A stretch of DNA of 64,000 nt, from the NCBI GenBank assembly GCA_964007475.1, contig OZ023273.1, positions 110,172,485 through 110,236,484 of the forward strand, written 5' to 3'. Source of the stretch: Hybos culiciformis (lineage: Eukaryota > Arthropoda > Insecta > Diptera > Hybotidae). Positions within the stretch are counted from its first letter, which is position 1. Each line of letters opens with the position of its first letter. Shown here in pieces: positions 37,407 to 48,766 of the stretch. The translations under genes were made by a program, and so were the position numbers. The notes under the pieces are model-generated. The model ran no database searches, had not been told where the DNA came from, and saw nothing but the letters and a program-made list of their open reading frames with translations.

Positions 37407-37829
37407 AATTGCGTCTGTAATAGTTTATGTCAAAATACTTTTATTTTATTTCCTAAAATGATATTTGTCTAATATTTAACAAAATACTAAAATTAAAAAT
37501 CTGATTCCTATTTTTTTTTTTATATATTAAAGTTACCAAATCACTAGGTGGGATACCTTTCATACTTAAAGAAGTATGGATTTGGTAATGGGGACAGGAT
37601 GTTTAGACGGGATTAAAAAGTGGGACATGCTTGCTTATTAATTTCAAAAAAAAAATACATTATCATTTTCTAACTGAATTACATTTTCATTCACTTTCTC
37701 AATTTTTGTAGAAATTGGCATTTGAAACAATTCAATACACATTATTCACATTTAGAATGATGAGAGAAATATTTTATGTGTAGGTTTTACAATCCAAAAA
37801 ACTTAACACAAACACACAATTTAATTTCC

Positions 37830-37846
37830 TTTTCTTATTTCTACAG
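37830..37846 (+). promoter_or_regulatory. Possible 5'-UTR splice acceptor of the cyclophilin gene
   Basis: A pyrimidine tract ending in CTACAG precedes a less AT-rich leader that runs about 170 nt to the cyclophilin ATG. It could be the acceptor of a 5'-UTR intron; the same pyrimidine-rich stretch could instead mark a polypyrimidine-type initiator. The sequence alone does not decide. Confidence 0.35.
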
Positions 37847-38020
37847 AGGCAGGTCAAGTTTTTTCTCCGAATTTAGTTTTTCTGAAGCATTTGAACGTAA
37901 AACATTAAAAAGTATAATACGGTCAACATTCAAAGAGTTCAATTTAAAATTTCATCCAATATATTAAAAAAAAAAAAAACTTTTTAAAAAATTTTCCATA
38001 GCTGAAAAAAAAAATTCAAA

Positions 38021-38521
38021 ATGGCTAACCCACGTGTCTTCTTCGATATTACCAATTTATCTGATAATCAACTATTGGGACGTGTTGTGATGGAATTAAG
38101 AGCTGATGTTGTACCAAAGACAGCTGAAAATTTCCGTGCATTGTGCACAGGCGAAAAAGGCTTTGGCTACAAAGGATCCACTTTCCATCGTGTTATTCCA
38201 CAATTTATGTTGCAAGGTGGTGATTTTACTGCTGGAAATGGTACCGGTGGCAAATCAATTTATGGCACCAAATTTGCTGACGAAAATTTCACCCTAAAGC
38301 ACACCGGTGAAGGTATTTTATCTATGGCCAACGCCGGACCCAACACCAATGGATCACAATTTTTCATTTGCACTGTGAAAACTGCATGGTTGGACGGAAA
38401 ACACGTTGTTTTCGGTTCCGTTGTCGAAGGTTTGGATATTGTGAAAAAAGTTGAATCATTTGGCAGCCAAAGTGGAAAAACAGCCAAGAAAATTGTCATT
38501 TCTGACTGTGGACAAGTTTAA
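38021..38521 (+). CDS. Cyp1: Cyclophilin A-type peptidyl-prolyl cis-trans isomerase
   Basis: Cytosolic cyclophilin that catalyses cis-trans isomerisation of Xaa-Pro bonds during protein folding and is the target of cyclosporin A. The coding region is one uninterrupted exon of 166 residues, the usual length of cyclophilin A. All catalytic and ligand-binding residues are present: Arg57 and Phe62 with Gln65 in [15 protein letters not shown], Phe115 in NGSQFFICT, Trp123 in [12 protein letters not shown] and His128. The ATG has a good context (AAAATGG) and nothing extends N-terminally, so this reads as the cytosolic form rather than a secreted or mitochondrial one. GC content and codon use stand out against the AT-rich surroundings, as expected for a highly expressed gene. 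An AG following a pyrimidine tract at 37846 may close a 5'-UTR intron. Gip lies upstream on the opposite strand. Confidence 0.98.
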   Translation: MANPRVFFDITNLSDNQLLGRVVMELRADVVPKTAENFRALCTGEKGFGYKGSTFHRVIPQFMLQGGDFTAGNGTGGKSIYGTKFADENFTLKHTGEGILSMANAGPNTNGSQFFICTVKTAWLDGKHVVFGSVVEGLDIVKKVESFGSQSGKTAKKIVISDCGQV

Positions 38522-38584
38522 ATAAGTGTATGGTTCGAGGGAGATGATGTGTGATGGTGAAAAAAAAAGAAAAATTTTTGGAAA

Positions 38585-38615
<31 letters not shown>

Positions 38616-41600
38616 CTTATTTTAAATTTTTTTTTTTTTTTAATTTTGCCAAATAACCGCTATGAAGCGTAAGCATAATGAATTTTTTTTTTCGGTTTAA
38701 GAGGGAGGGGGTTAATTTTTAAGTACAGGGGATTTAAAAAAAATAAAAGAAAGAAATTTGTAAAAAAAAAAAAAAATTTCATTTTTCCAAAAATTTTTTT
38801 TTTCAATAAATTTAATAATTTTTTTTTTTATTTAAATTAAAAAAAATAGAATTAAAAAGCTCAAATTCCAATTTTTTTCTGTCAATTTTGAAATAAGTTT
38901 TTTATTTTGAAAAATTAATTTTGTTTTCCAATTTTAACAAATTTTTCTAATTTTCTGTATGGAATAAAAAAAAAAAAAAAAATTATACCTAGATCCATTT
39001 TGTTTTTATTATTTTTTTATTTTATTGTGGAGAAAAAAAAGAACAACAACAACAACTCTTGTTCGTGATTTTTAATGATTTTTTGTGTAGTTTTTTTTTT
39101 GTTAGCTGTAGTTGTGAGTCGCAAATTCAACGCGAGTGGAAAAAAAACAAAAAAAATTATAAAAATTTTTTTTTATTTGAACAAAAAAAATTTTTTCTTT
39201 ATTAGAAAATTAGATAGCTTCGTTAGATTGAACAGAGATGGCGCTCGATGTTTGCCGGTTGAGTTCAAGGTTATTTGACATTATTTTTCCAATTTTTAAA
39301 GAAAAATACTATACTAATAAAATGGAAATTAATAATATTTTATTTATTTTCTTGTTTCACAAAAATCAGAGTGGAGTGGGTGATTTTTGTAGTTTTTGGT
39401 TTTTATTTTTTTTTTTTTTTTAGTTCCGAGTTCACACCACATTAATAATAAATTGAATACATTTTCATATAAAAATAAGAAAAAAAAAGAAATGGAAAAA
39501 TCAATGAATAATTTATATAGGTGGTATAGGTAACTAAATGCGAGGAGAAAAATAAAAGTGTAATTAAAGTAAATTCTGTCTGAGAATAATTATTTTCTTT
39601 TTTAAAAACTGGGTCAATAATGGTTAATCGGTTCTTATATTGTAATTTTCTTAAATGAGTGGGAAAAGTAAAAAGAGTTTATCGTGAAAAACTACTCGAA
39701 ATGTTTGAGTGAGTTTTTTTTTTTTTAGAATATTCATTCAAAATTTCAAAATCAGTTGATTTAGGTATATATTTGCAAATGGAAATATTTTACTGATTAA
39801 TTGATAAGAAATTGAAGGTAGTGAACGTATCCCGCCTAATTAATTTTTTTTTTAAACTATCGAATTGTTAAATTATTTTTGATAATTGAACTTACGAATG
39901 GTATCTGTAGTTAGGTAGCTATAACAGTTCTATAATGAAGAAAAATTAGCTTTTCCTGCTAAATACCTACCTACCTATTCAAGCACGAAACAAGAGGCAC
40001 GAATTATATATTATATTTGTAGGTAGAAACAATTTGAAGATATAATGGTAATATCTAAAAATATCGTAGCGGAAACCAAAATGTTAACTAGACACTGTTC
40101 CCTTCATTAGAATTCAGTTAAAATTCTATTTAACATTTTAAATAACAAGCATTTATTGCTTGAGCTTTTTTTTTTCTTTCTATTTTTAGGTTTGGTGGTT
40201 TAATCTAATGAATGATTCAGAATTATTTTTTTTAAAACTAAGTGGTGATTAGAAGTAAAAAAAAAGAAAAAAGCATTTGTTTTTTTTATTATGTGTGAAT
40301 TTTTTATTTCACTAGGTGATAGTCCAATAAATGATATACCTATACATAAATTGTACCTATCTACCGTCAACCTATATATACCTAGTAAGGTATAGGTTCC
40401 TAGATTTATATTTCCAGTTGAAAAAGAAATTACACTTATATTTACATGGAAAGAAAATGTAAAATTGATTATATGTTTTCATAATAATATTTATAAAACT
40501 AATGTAATTAAATTTGAATGTCAAATGAGAGGTTACATCATCTAATTTTTTTTTTTTTAAGTAATACAGTCATTCAAATATAAATACATAGCTTTTTAAA
40601 TTAATATTTTTCAATTATGTGTCACTTTTTGTATAATAAAAAAATAGTATTCACAGAGGCATTCATAAAAACCCCTTATTCAGAGTTGGTTTTTTATACA
40701 ACTATTATCAAATAGAACCGAGCCATAATAAGCTAAATTTTTAAAATAGTTTTATGCAAAAAAAAAAATTCTCTTAATTATTAGTTATTTCTCAATATTA
40801 TATATATTATTATGAATTATGTTCGATCGTATTTTATGGGAAATTATATTCTCAAATTGTATTTATTTTTGCTTAAGTGTAAGGAATATATCTACGTACA
40901 CTATTATATTTTCGATCAAATGGAAAGGGCAATAGGATTTTGTTGGATTCTTACGATTGATCGTTATAAATAATCATAACTCCATTGTAGAGTAGGGGAA
41001 TGATTCCGATCAATGTGCTAATGTAATAAATTCAATCTAAGAATCTATTCAATGAGGCCTTATGATTGAATAATAACAACAATAATGAATGAAATGATTG
41101 CAAGAAAATTAGACTTTGTGAAATCAAGAAGAGAGTATTCAATTATACATTATTAAATTTATTCATATATGTTTAAAATACTAAGCTTTCTAGTCAAACT
41201 TTATTATTTTACTATTTTATCATCAATTTATTAAATTACTATCAATTTATTAAATTAATGTAAAAAAAAAAATTTGTGGAACCTATTCACGTGTTATACA
41301 CTTAAGTTCCATTTAAGTTAATGATTTTATTACAATTGATATTGATAATTAAATGATTATAAGTAGGTATTTTATAATAAATATACGAAGCCTATTTTTA
41401 GCTCTGAACACCCAAAACTATAATTTCTTAAAACTTAAAATCTATATTTTCATAATTATACAAATACAGAATCTGGTCATAAATCATATTTTAAAAGAAT
41501 AAGAAATTGTAAATTATCTTGCATATTAACGTTCTCCTGAAAACTATCGTTCAAATTTTGTTCACATGATATTAATGTTATCATTTTATTTTTAAGTTAT

Positions 41601-42995
41601 AAGGTTTGTATCCGGTAATGTCATTAATTAAGGAGTGCAAAATGGTTCTACTTTTCATCATTTAAAAATACAAAATATTAATAACTAATAAGATAATGAA
41701 GATTGTTAAAATTTCATTTAAAAAGAAATTGTGTACTATCAAAGTTCAAGAATCTTGATTTCAGGTAAGATAAATTTGTTATACAAAGGTAAAGGATATG
41801 AATCACGGATTTTGTGAATCCTCCTTATAATCATTGATTAAGGGTACTAAAAAGATTATAATGAATAATTCGTTTAATTTGTATGTACGTATATCATTGA
41901 GGCTTCAATCCCATACAAAAACAAAACAAAAAATGAAACGAAAAATCTTAAATCACAACCCCATGAGCTTATCAGTACAAAAAAAAGTCAGTATGTATTT
42001 TACGGACTGAAAGTTACCTACAGATAGGTATAAGATATTATAATTATATTAACTTTTGCGTTACACGATAATTTGATATATTGATTTATTGATATAGGTA
42101 TAAATTTATTTTTTAAGTACACAAATTATATAAATACCGGTGCATGTTTTTTTGGTAAAGGTATTTTGTAATGTCATGTCGGTGTTATGGTGATAATACA
42201 TTTTTATTTGAAATTTGCTTTACTGTCACTGTCTGTCTAATCAGTAAACTGATAAAGTTTTTTTTGTTATTTTCGTTATTTTTTTGTTTATTTCAATATT
42301 TGAATATCTCTTGTGTAATCGTACTGACTGATTATACATATTTGTATATATATATATAGATATATTTATTATTTGCGTGAGTATTCCACGTGAACTGGTC
42401 AAATTTCAGCGCTATAAAAAGAAAATATTTTTATCTGTGTTGAATTTTTTCTCACGATATGCAATTATAGCTACTAGATATTAGCAGTGAAAAATAAGAA
42501 AACAAAAATTTAAATAGTATTTGTACGTAATTATACATAAAACGTAAGTACAGTATATATTACACTAGAAAATGTTGGACAAAATATCTTCTTAATATAT
42601 AAAAATCTTACGTTCGCAGTACGTATTTCTAAAACAATACCACTGGATTAATCGACAACATATTTGAACTATATGCTTGTTTGGGCGGCAGGAATATTTC
42701 TATTAAGTTTGTACCGGTTAGGTGATGGTTATGGTGAGATAACTCAAAAAACGTGTTTTTATTTTATTTTTTTAATACGTTTGGGCTACGATACCAGTTT
42801 TCATATTTCGGTTTATAACACTATTACTAAGCATATTGTCCATAATCGACATAAACTTATTTTCATCGAAATCGGTTAAAAGTTTTACAATACAATTATT
42901 TTATTTGGACGAAAAACTTAATCGTAGAATAATCGTTTAACAGGAATCGACCTATGTGTTTTGTTTTTTGTTTTAAACGTGCCAAAAATTGTTGC
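38522..42995. other. Cyclophilin 3' UTR and AT-rich spacer
   Basis: After the cyclophilin 3' UTR no gene is visible. A less AT-biased patch at 42640-42890 contains a 71-codon plus-strand frame without family resemblance; it may be a decayed repeat. Confidence 0.55.
38805..38810 (+). terminator. Candidate polyadenylation signal of the cyclophilin gene
   Basis: AATAAA lies about 285 nt after the cyclophilin stop in a 3' UTR made of long A and T tracts. Further AATAAA copies near 38962 and 39316 could be alternative sites. Confidence 0.4.
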
Positions 42996-43220
42996 ACTAG
43001 GATTTAGGGTTGCCAGGTGTCCGGTATTGAACCGGACAGTCCGTTAATTCAACTACTTTTTCGGTGCGAAAAAATGGGAAGGACCGGACATACATTTGTC
43101 CGGTATTCCACCCGATGCTTATTATTTTGCGAAAAATTAGGTTAATTAGATGTTTTTTATAATTCTGCCTTTTGGTATTTTTTTTGTCGCTCAAGTGTTT
43201 TGAGTAAACGGTCAAAATGG

Positions 43221-43404
43221 TAGAGTACGATTCAAATCACTTGAACAATCCGTTATGCAAACCTTTTTCTTTCCATTACAAAATTCCATACAAAATTTAG
43301 GGGAAATTATTTAAGAAAAAAGATCATGCAATTTTTTATAATAATTTTTTAAATTTTACCCTCTCTTAAAAGCTCATTGGTCAAGTGATTTGAATCGTAC
43401 TCTA
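43221..43404. mobile_element. TA-flanked MITE nested in the larger element
   Basis: Terminal inverted repeats of 29 bp with one mismatch (43221-43249 and 43376-43404) begin TAGAGTACGATTCAAATCAC. If the outer TA at each end is the target duplication, the element is about 180 bp and Tc1/mariner-like in its target. It has no coding frame. It lies wholly inside the 43006-43953 element. Confidence 0.8.
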
Positions 43405-43451
43405 TAAGAAATTTGAAAATATTGAAATTTAAATTTTTTTAATGCAATTGG

Positions 43452-43880
43452 CAGAGGCGGATTTACGAATATGCCGCCCCTAGGCACTTTTTGAGAGTTT
43501 CAGTGTAATTGGAATTTAAATAAGAAACAAACTGTATTATTTAATTAGCTCAATTTACTTATTCTTTTTTGCTAATTTTTTTATTTATGAATTTATCGAA
43601 TGTATCTTCAAATTAATTTTTTTTTGACACTTCGTTCTCGATGTGCATAATTGAAATGTAATTTAATTTCGTTTCTTTCAATTGTGATCGAAGATAAGTT
43701 TTAATTCTATTCAAAGAAGAAAACAAGCTTCCAGCAGAAAAATATGCTAGTTTCGAAATACGTTCTTATTATTTTTTTGTAGATTAGTTACATATTCAAT
43801 TCTACAAATAGAAAAATTTATTTATTTGAATTTTTTTTTTTTATCGGCGCCTAGTGTGCCTATTCGTAAATCCTGCGCTG
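43452..43880. mobile_element. hAT-type MITE nested in the larger element
   Basis: Perfect 8-bp direct repeats, GCAATTGG, at 43444-43451 and 43881-43888 flank a 429-bp element whose ends are CAGAGGCGGATTTACGAATA and the imperfect inverse ending CTGCGCTG. The 8-bp duplication and CAG...CTG ends are hallmarks of hAT transposons. It carries no transposase. Insertion came after the host element was in place. Confidence 0.88.
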
Positions 43881-43963
43881 GCAATTGGCTAGAATTTGTT
43901 TTATTATTTCAAAATTTGGTCCGGTAATCTTTAAGATTTCATCTGGCAACCCTACTAGGATTT

Positions 43964-46900
43964 GGAATTGCTATTTTAAGACTCAATTATTTAAAGGTAT
44001 ATAATATAGAAACAAACTGATGTTAATAGTTATAAGTTATAACCCGACTCTGTACTTCCAAATTTTGTTAAAATTCAAAAATTTTCATTATATATATATA
44101 TATTTATGTGAAAAACTAAAAAAAAAAGAACTCGAAAGATTTCTTCTAATGTAGACTGGCTAATTATAAAATCGTATACAATTTTTTTTTTTGTGTAAAA
44201 ATCTTCTGTTTTAACAAAATTATTTTTAAATTTTATTATGGAATTTTGTACCCTATTGTAGAAAACACACTTCTATAAATACACATAAATATATTCCAAA
44301 TTTTATTTATGAGACTAATTTTTTTTAAAATTAAATTACATAGTTTTAAAATAAATCAACACAAAGTATAATGTGACGATTTGGAATTCCTGGATCTATT
44401 AATCAGTTTTCCCAAAATAAATAAATTTAAAATTAAAAATATAATATTATTTTAGTTTTTTAAAATTTAATGTGGTATTTACATAAATGCATTTTTCTTT
44501 TATAAATAATATTTCGTTGACTCTATATTTAAGTATTTATTATAGATATGCTTTAATTTTGATCGAATTTGACTATTTAAAAGAAAGTTTAAAAATGAAG
44601 AAAAATTATAATATTAAGTAATATTCTATCTAGAAGATAACTTAATTCATTATAATTATATGCATTTGTATTTGCATTTACTTAATATAGCTATAATATT
44701 TTATTCTTGATCATGGCCTGCATTAAATTGATACAGCTCAGTTATTTCACATCATTTTTTGATATTGTTGTTAAAAATGGTCTGAAATAAAATCATTTAG
44801 TTTTTATTATGTTACAAGTACATTTTCGATCACTTTAAAGCTTATTCATCAGACTTGTGTAAGACCGGCGAAATATTTTTGCAAAATTATATAAACACTA
44901 TAAAAATTATGTCATTGATTTTACAATTTTCATTGAGTCCTATTCGTCAACAAACTAAAATTAAAGTCAAGGACACTCTATAATCCAATTTAATTCAATT
45001 TAATTTTATTTTCCGATTCATTTGAAGAAAATAATGTGGAAATAAAAAATTATAATTTAAAATATTATCATAAGAATAAAAATAAACTTATGTATGTCGT
45101 TATTGTAAATTAGTTTTTATCTTCAATTACAAATTTTTCTTTTCCTGAGATTAAATTTGAGATATGAAAAACAATTTAATCAAAATTCATCAATATGTTT
45201 TATTTTCCGCCAGCGCTATATAGTTATAATTATTCTGAAAATTTCAATAAAACTTCAAGTTGCTTTGTTTTAAAATGAAAACCTTAATTGGAATAAAAAT
45301 TATTTTAAACTGAAGCATTCACCCTTACATATTTTTTTCACTTTATCCAAAAAAATAAATATTATTAAGTCTTATTCGCATATTTGATTAAATAATTTAA
45401 ACACATTAAATTTTATTTATTAATCTTTTAGAAAGAAATCTAAAAGAAATAATGTTCTACGTTCTAGCTGTAATATTATGTTCATCACAGAGATATTAAA
45501 TTGGTTGGTAGGAATAGGTAAACAATATATAATATAAAATTGCTTTTATAAAACATTCTTTCATTCAAGTGAAGAAAGAAATAAAATAAATCTCAACGAT
45601 GTAAAGATATATGTGTTTTCGATTGATTTTTCTCTTTAGTAGAAATGGGCAACAAAGATGGGAAGAAGATAGCCAAATGACAAGGTAATTGAATCCGCCA
45701 AATAATTTATGAAAAAAATATTGAACTTCTTTTGTTCTTCCATTTTTATGCTCAAAAGGCACTATAAATATTTTCATTATTTAGATATGTTTTCTAAGTT
45801 TCTGAATGCTATTATGAGCGACTTTCTTGTTTTTTTTTATAATGTATAAAACATTTTATTCTTATTAAAAATTTTGGTAGATTTCTTTACAAAAATTATA
45901 TTCTGTGATCAATATTGATCTTAAATTTTGAATTTTCAGTATTTAAATACTGGAAAAGTGTGGGCGAATAAATTCAAAAATATTATTTTCCTTTTTTAAA
46001 AATAAATTTCATACAATAAAGTTGTTGTAAATGTCATTTTCAAATTACAGAATACCTATGAATTTTTATTTTTTTTGTTTTAAAATGTTCAAACCAAATT
46101 TAAGTTTGCAGAAAACTTCTTAATCCTTAGTAAAATGTTCGACCACATACTTGAATATTTATTGTAAATATTTATACAACAAGTGTAAAAATGTAATCTT
46201 AAATAAGACTTGGATTATGTGTTTAACTAAGTGCAGTATACGATTGAAGCTAAATTTAGGCACCTCAACAGATCTAGTGCGTTTGGTGGCCTGGGTACAA
46301 TATTTGCTAGTCTATAGGAAATTATTAAGTTTTAATAAGTTAATGTTTTGGTTATTTTAAGTTATATTCTCTTTAGGTTTAGTTTTTTAATATATTATAA
46401 ACTATTTAACATTATTTCTTCACTTAACTTATCTTGCTCATACATTGTAGGTATATTAAAGATATAGATGCGTTAGTAGTAATGTACTACAGATACAGTG
46501 CACTTATCTATGTCTAGTAATAAGTTATCTCTTTAATATTTAATATATATTTGTATTTAATAAATTCAATTTATATTGAGTAGGTATCTTATGCAGAGTT
46601 GTTGATCATTAATTGAGTCTTTTATTTTAATTTAATAATATGCAATATGCACTTTATCCGTGACTCATGTAAGTATGTTAAATTTCGAAATATACCTATA
46701 ATAATGTTATATATAAATTCTTTATTTATGGCCCGTGCTCTAATGCTGGATGATATGAGAACAATGGAATAATAACAGCAGTACATATTGTAAAAATGTA
46801 GATAAAATTTGTTATCGCAAAATTAACATTTGGTCATTTGGTGCACAATTTTAATAATTCACCACTTAATTCAAAAATTATATATATGAAATTTATAATA

Positions 46901-48486
46901 AAATTTTATTCAAAAGCTTCTACAGTGAACTTTTGAAGCTTTTTAAGGGTATATACATATATATATAAAAAATTTTTCTCAATGTTGGCGGTATATTTTT
47001 TTTTTTCTTTAATTTTAGCACAAAAAAAAAACAAATGTTCTATAATTTGTTTTAGTTTTCAATTTCTTATTTATTATGTACTTTGTTTTTTGTTTATTAT
47101 ATTAAAATTAGTGTGAATTCTTTATTTCGTTATGGTTTTTCGTCATAAAATTTCGTTATTTTGAATATTAATATGTATAAATGTTATACATATAATATAC
47201 ATATAATATATAATTTTTTTTTGTTTTTAATTTTTCTTTCAAAAATAAATGAATTCGCTATAGAAGTAATACAGATCAATTCAACATGATCAGTTGTTTG
47301 AAAGAAAAATAAAAAAAAAAAATAAAAAATAAAAAAACCTAACAATAATTTAATTTTTTAATTTAAAATTATTTGTTTGTTTTTTTTTTTACGAAATTTA
47401 ACGAAATTGAAACGATAATTATTTTTAAAAACATTTTTTTTATCCTAATTTAAAAAAATAAATAAAAATTTTACAAAATTTTTACGCATTTCTAGTTTTT
47501 GATGGAAAACAAAAAATAAAAAAGAAAATATACGCAATTTTTTTTATTTTTTACATTAAATTATTTATTTATATAAATTTTCATATTTTGAAAAATTTAC
47601 CGCGAAAAATAAGAACAACGAACTGGTTGGTACTCACCTACCTATCTCGAACACAAAATAAAATTACTAAATTAACGCGTAAGTAAACAAATAATTTTTT
47701 TTTCTCTTTGTGTGTTTTAAAATTTATATAAATATACCTACCTAATAATATGAAATACTTAAAATATTTGTCATTAATAACATAAGTTTTAAAATATATA
47801 AATATAAATAAAAAAAATAAAATAAAAAAATCATAATAGTTTTTCTTTGTGATGTATTCACTTTTTAGATTTTATTTGATTTTTATATGAGTGACGAAAA
47901 GATTTTTTTTCTTTCCTTTTTTTTGTTTTTTTTTTTTGGGAAAATGGAAAAGAAAACTTTGAAGAAGAAGAAATATTGAGTATTTATTTTCAAACTGTAT
48001 TTTAATGTTACTTATAACACTGTCATTGTAACAACATTAATATCAAATGTCACCATCATCAAATAACGACGATGGTCACATTAGGCTTAACCAACCAACC
48101 CACCAAGACCCTATACTGGAGCTTAAACATATATATTTGATGTTGTTGTCTAAACTAAAGCATTTTAATATATAAAAGAGGGATTACGAACTATTATTGA
48201 GGCTTTCGATAAATTTTAGCAGGTTACTTTAAGATTCTTGTAGCAAAAAAACCGATAGTGATTGTAACGAACTTCTCTATAGCATTTAACATACAACAAA
48301 TTTATTATTAAAAACTAAAATAATATAAAAAAAAATGTTTGGAACTTGTTCCAACTCATTAAGTACGCGATGTAGTTCTATAACTTTAAAATTAGAAACT
48401 ATTTTATTGTATATTTAAAATACAGATAAATGAATATATTTAATTTTTCTTAAAATTTTTATGCTTTTCTTTCTTTTTTTTTTCAG
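43964..48486. other. AT-rich spacer upstream of the large gene
   Basis: No supportable gene. Islands of mixed composition lie at 46220-46330 and 48060-48125. The latter, 640-700 bp before the 48767 ATG, could belong to the promoter or an untranslated exon of the large gene. A minus-strand AG|GTGAGT lies near 47640. Confidence 0.5.
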
Positions 48487-48546
48487 TTGCAATTAAATTA
48501 CGAAGAATTGAGGGCAACTCTTAATAATTTGGCGCTAAAAAAATAA
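48487..48546 (+). CDS. Candidate terminal coding exon of an unidentified gene
   Basis: A strong acceptor (pyrimidine tract then CAG) precedes 19 codons and a TAA: LQLNYEELRATLNNLALKK. The composition is coding-like and suggests a coiled-coil end. The start phase is 0, matching the donor at 29714, where an exon-like segment ends KYELEILK; joined, the two read as one leucine-rich helix. An AATAAA overlaps the stop, which fits a last exon. Alternatively this is merely the start of the 5' UTR exon that leads to the ATG at 48767, since no strong donor lies between. The host protein is not recognised. Confidence 0.4.
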   Translation: MQLNYEELRATLNNLALKK

Positions 48547-48766
48547 AAAAATAATTTTCTATTTCGATATATTATGGTGCAGTATTAATATAATGAAATG
48601 TACATTCAAAAAGGTGCTTTATGAATATCAAAAAATAATACTTTAATAATAACATAAAATGTAATAAAAAAAAAAAAAAAACAAAAAAGAACAAAATTGA
48701 TTCTACAACATAAATATAATTTATTGCATGCCATTTTCATCAAAATATCAAAATATTCATAAAGTC

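Larger units (their letters stand above)
43006..43953. mobile_element. DNA transposon with 11-bp TIRs and 10-bp target duplication
   Basis: Termini are AGGGTTGCCAG and its exact reverse complement. The flanks are perfect 10-bp direct repeats, ACTAGGATTT, at 42996-43005 and 43954-43963. A target duplication of this length suggests a Mutator-like (MULE) element, though the family is inferred from that alone. Subterminal copies of GTCCGG/CCGGAC occur at both ends. No transposase frame is present, so it is non-autonomous. Its 948 bp include two later insertions; without them it would be roughly 330 bp. Confidence 0.88.

Noticed and set aside
46151..46360. 69-codon plus-strand frame with LVRLVAWVQYLL
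   Set aside because: Composition is somewhat raised in GC, but there is no recognisable family, start context or splice signal.
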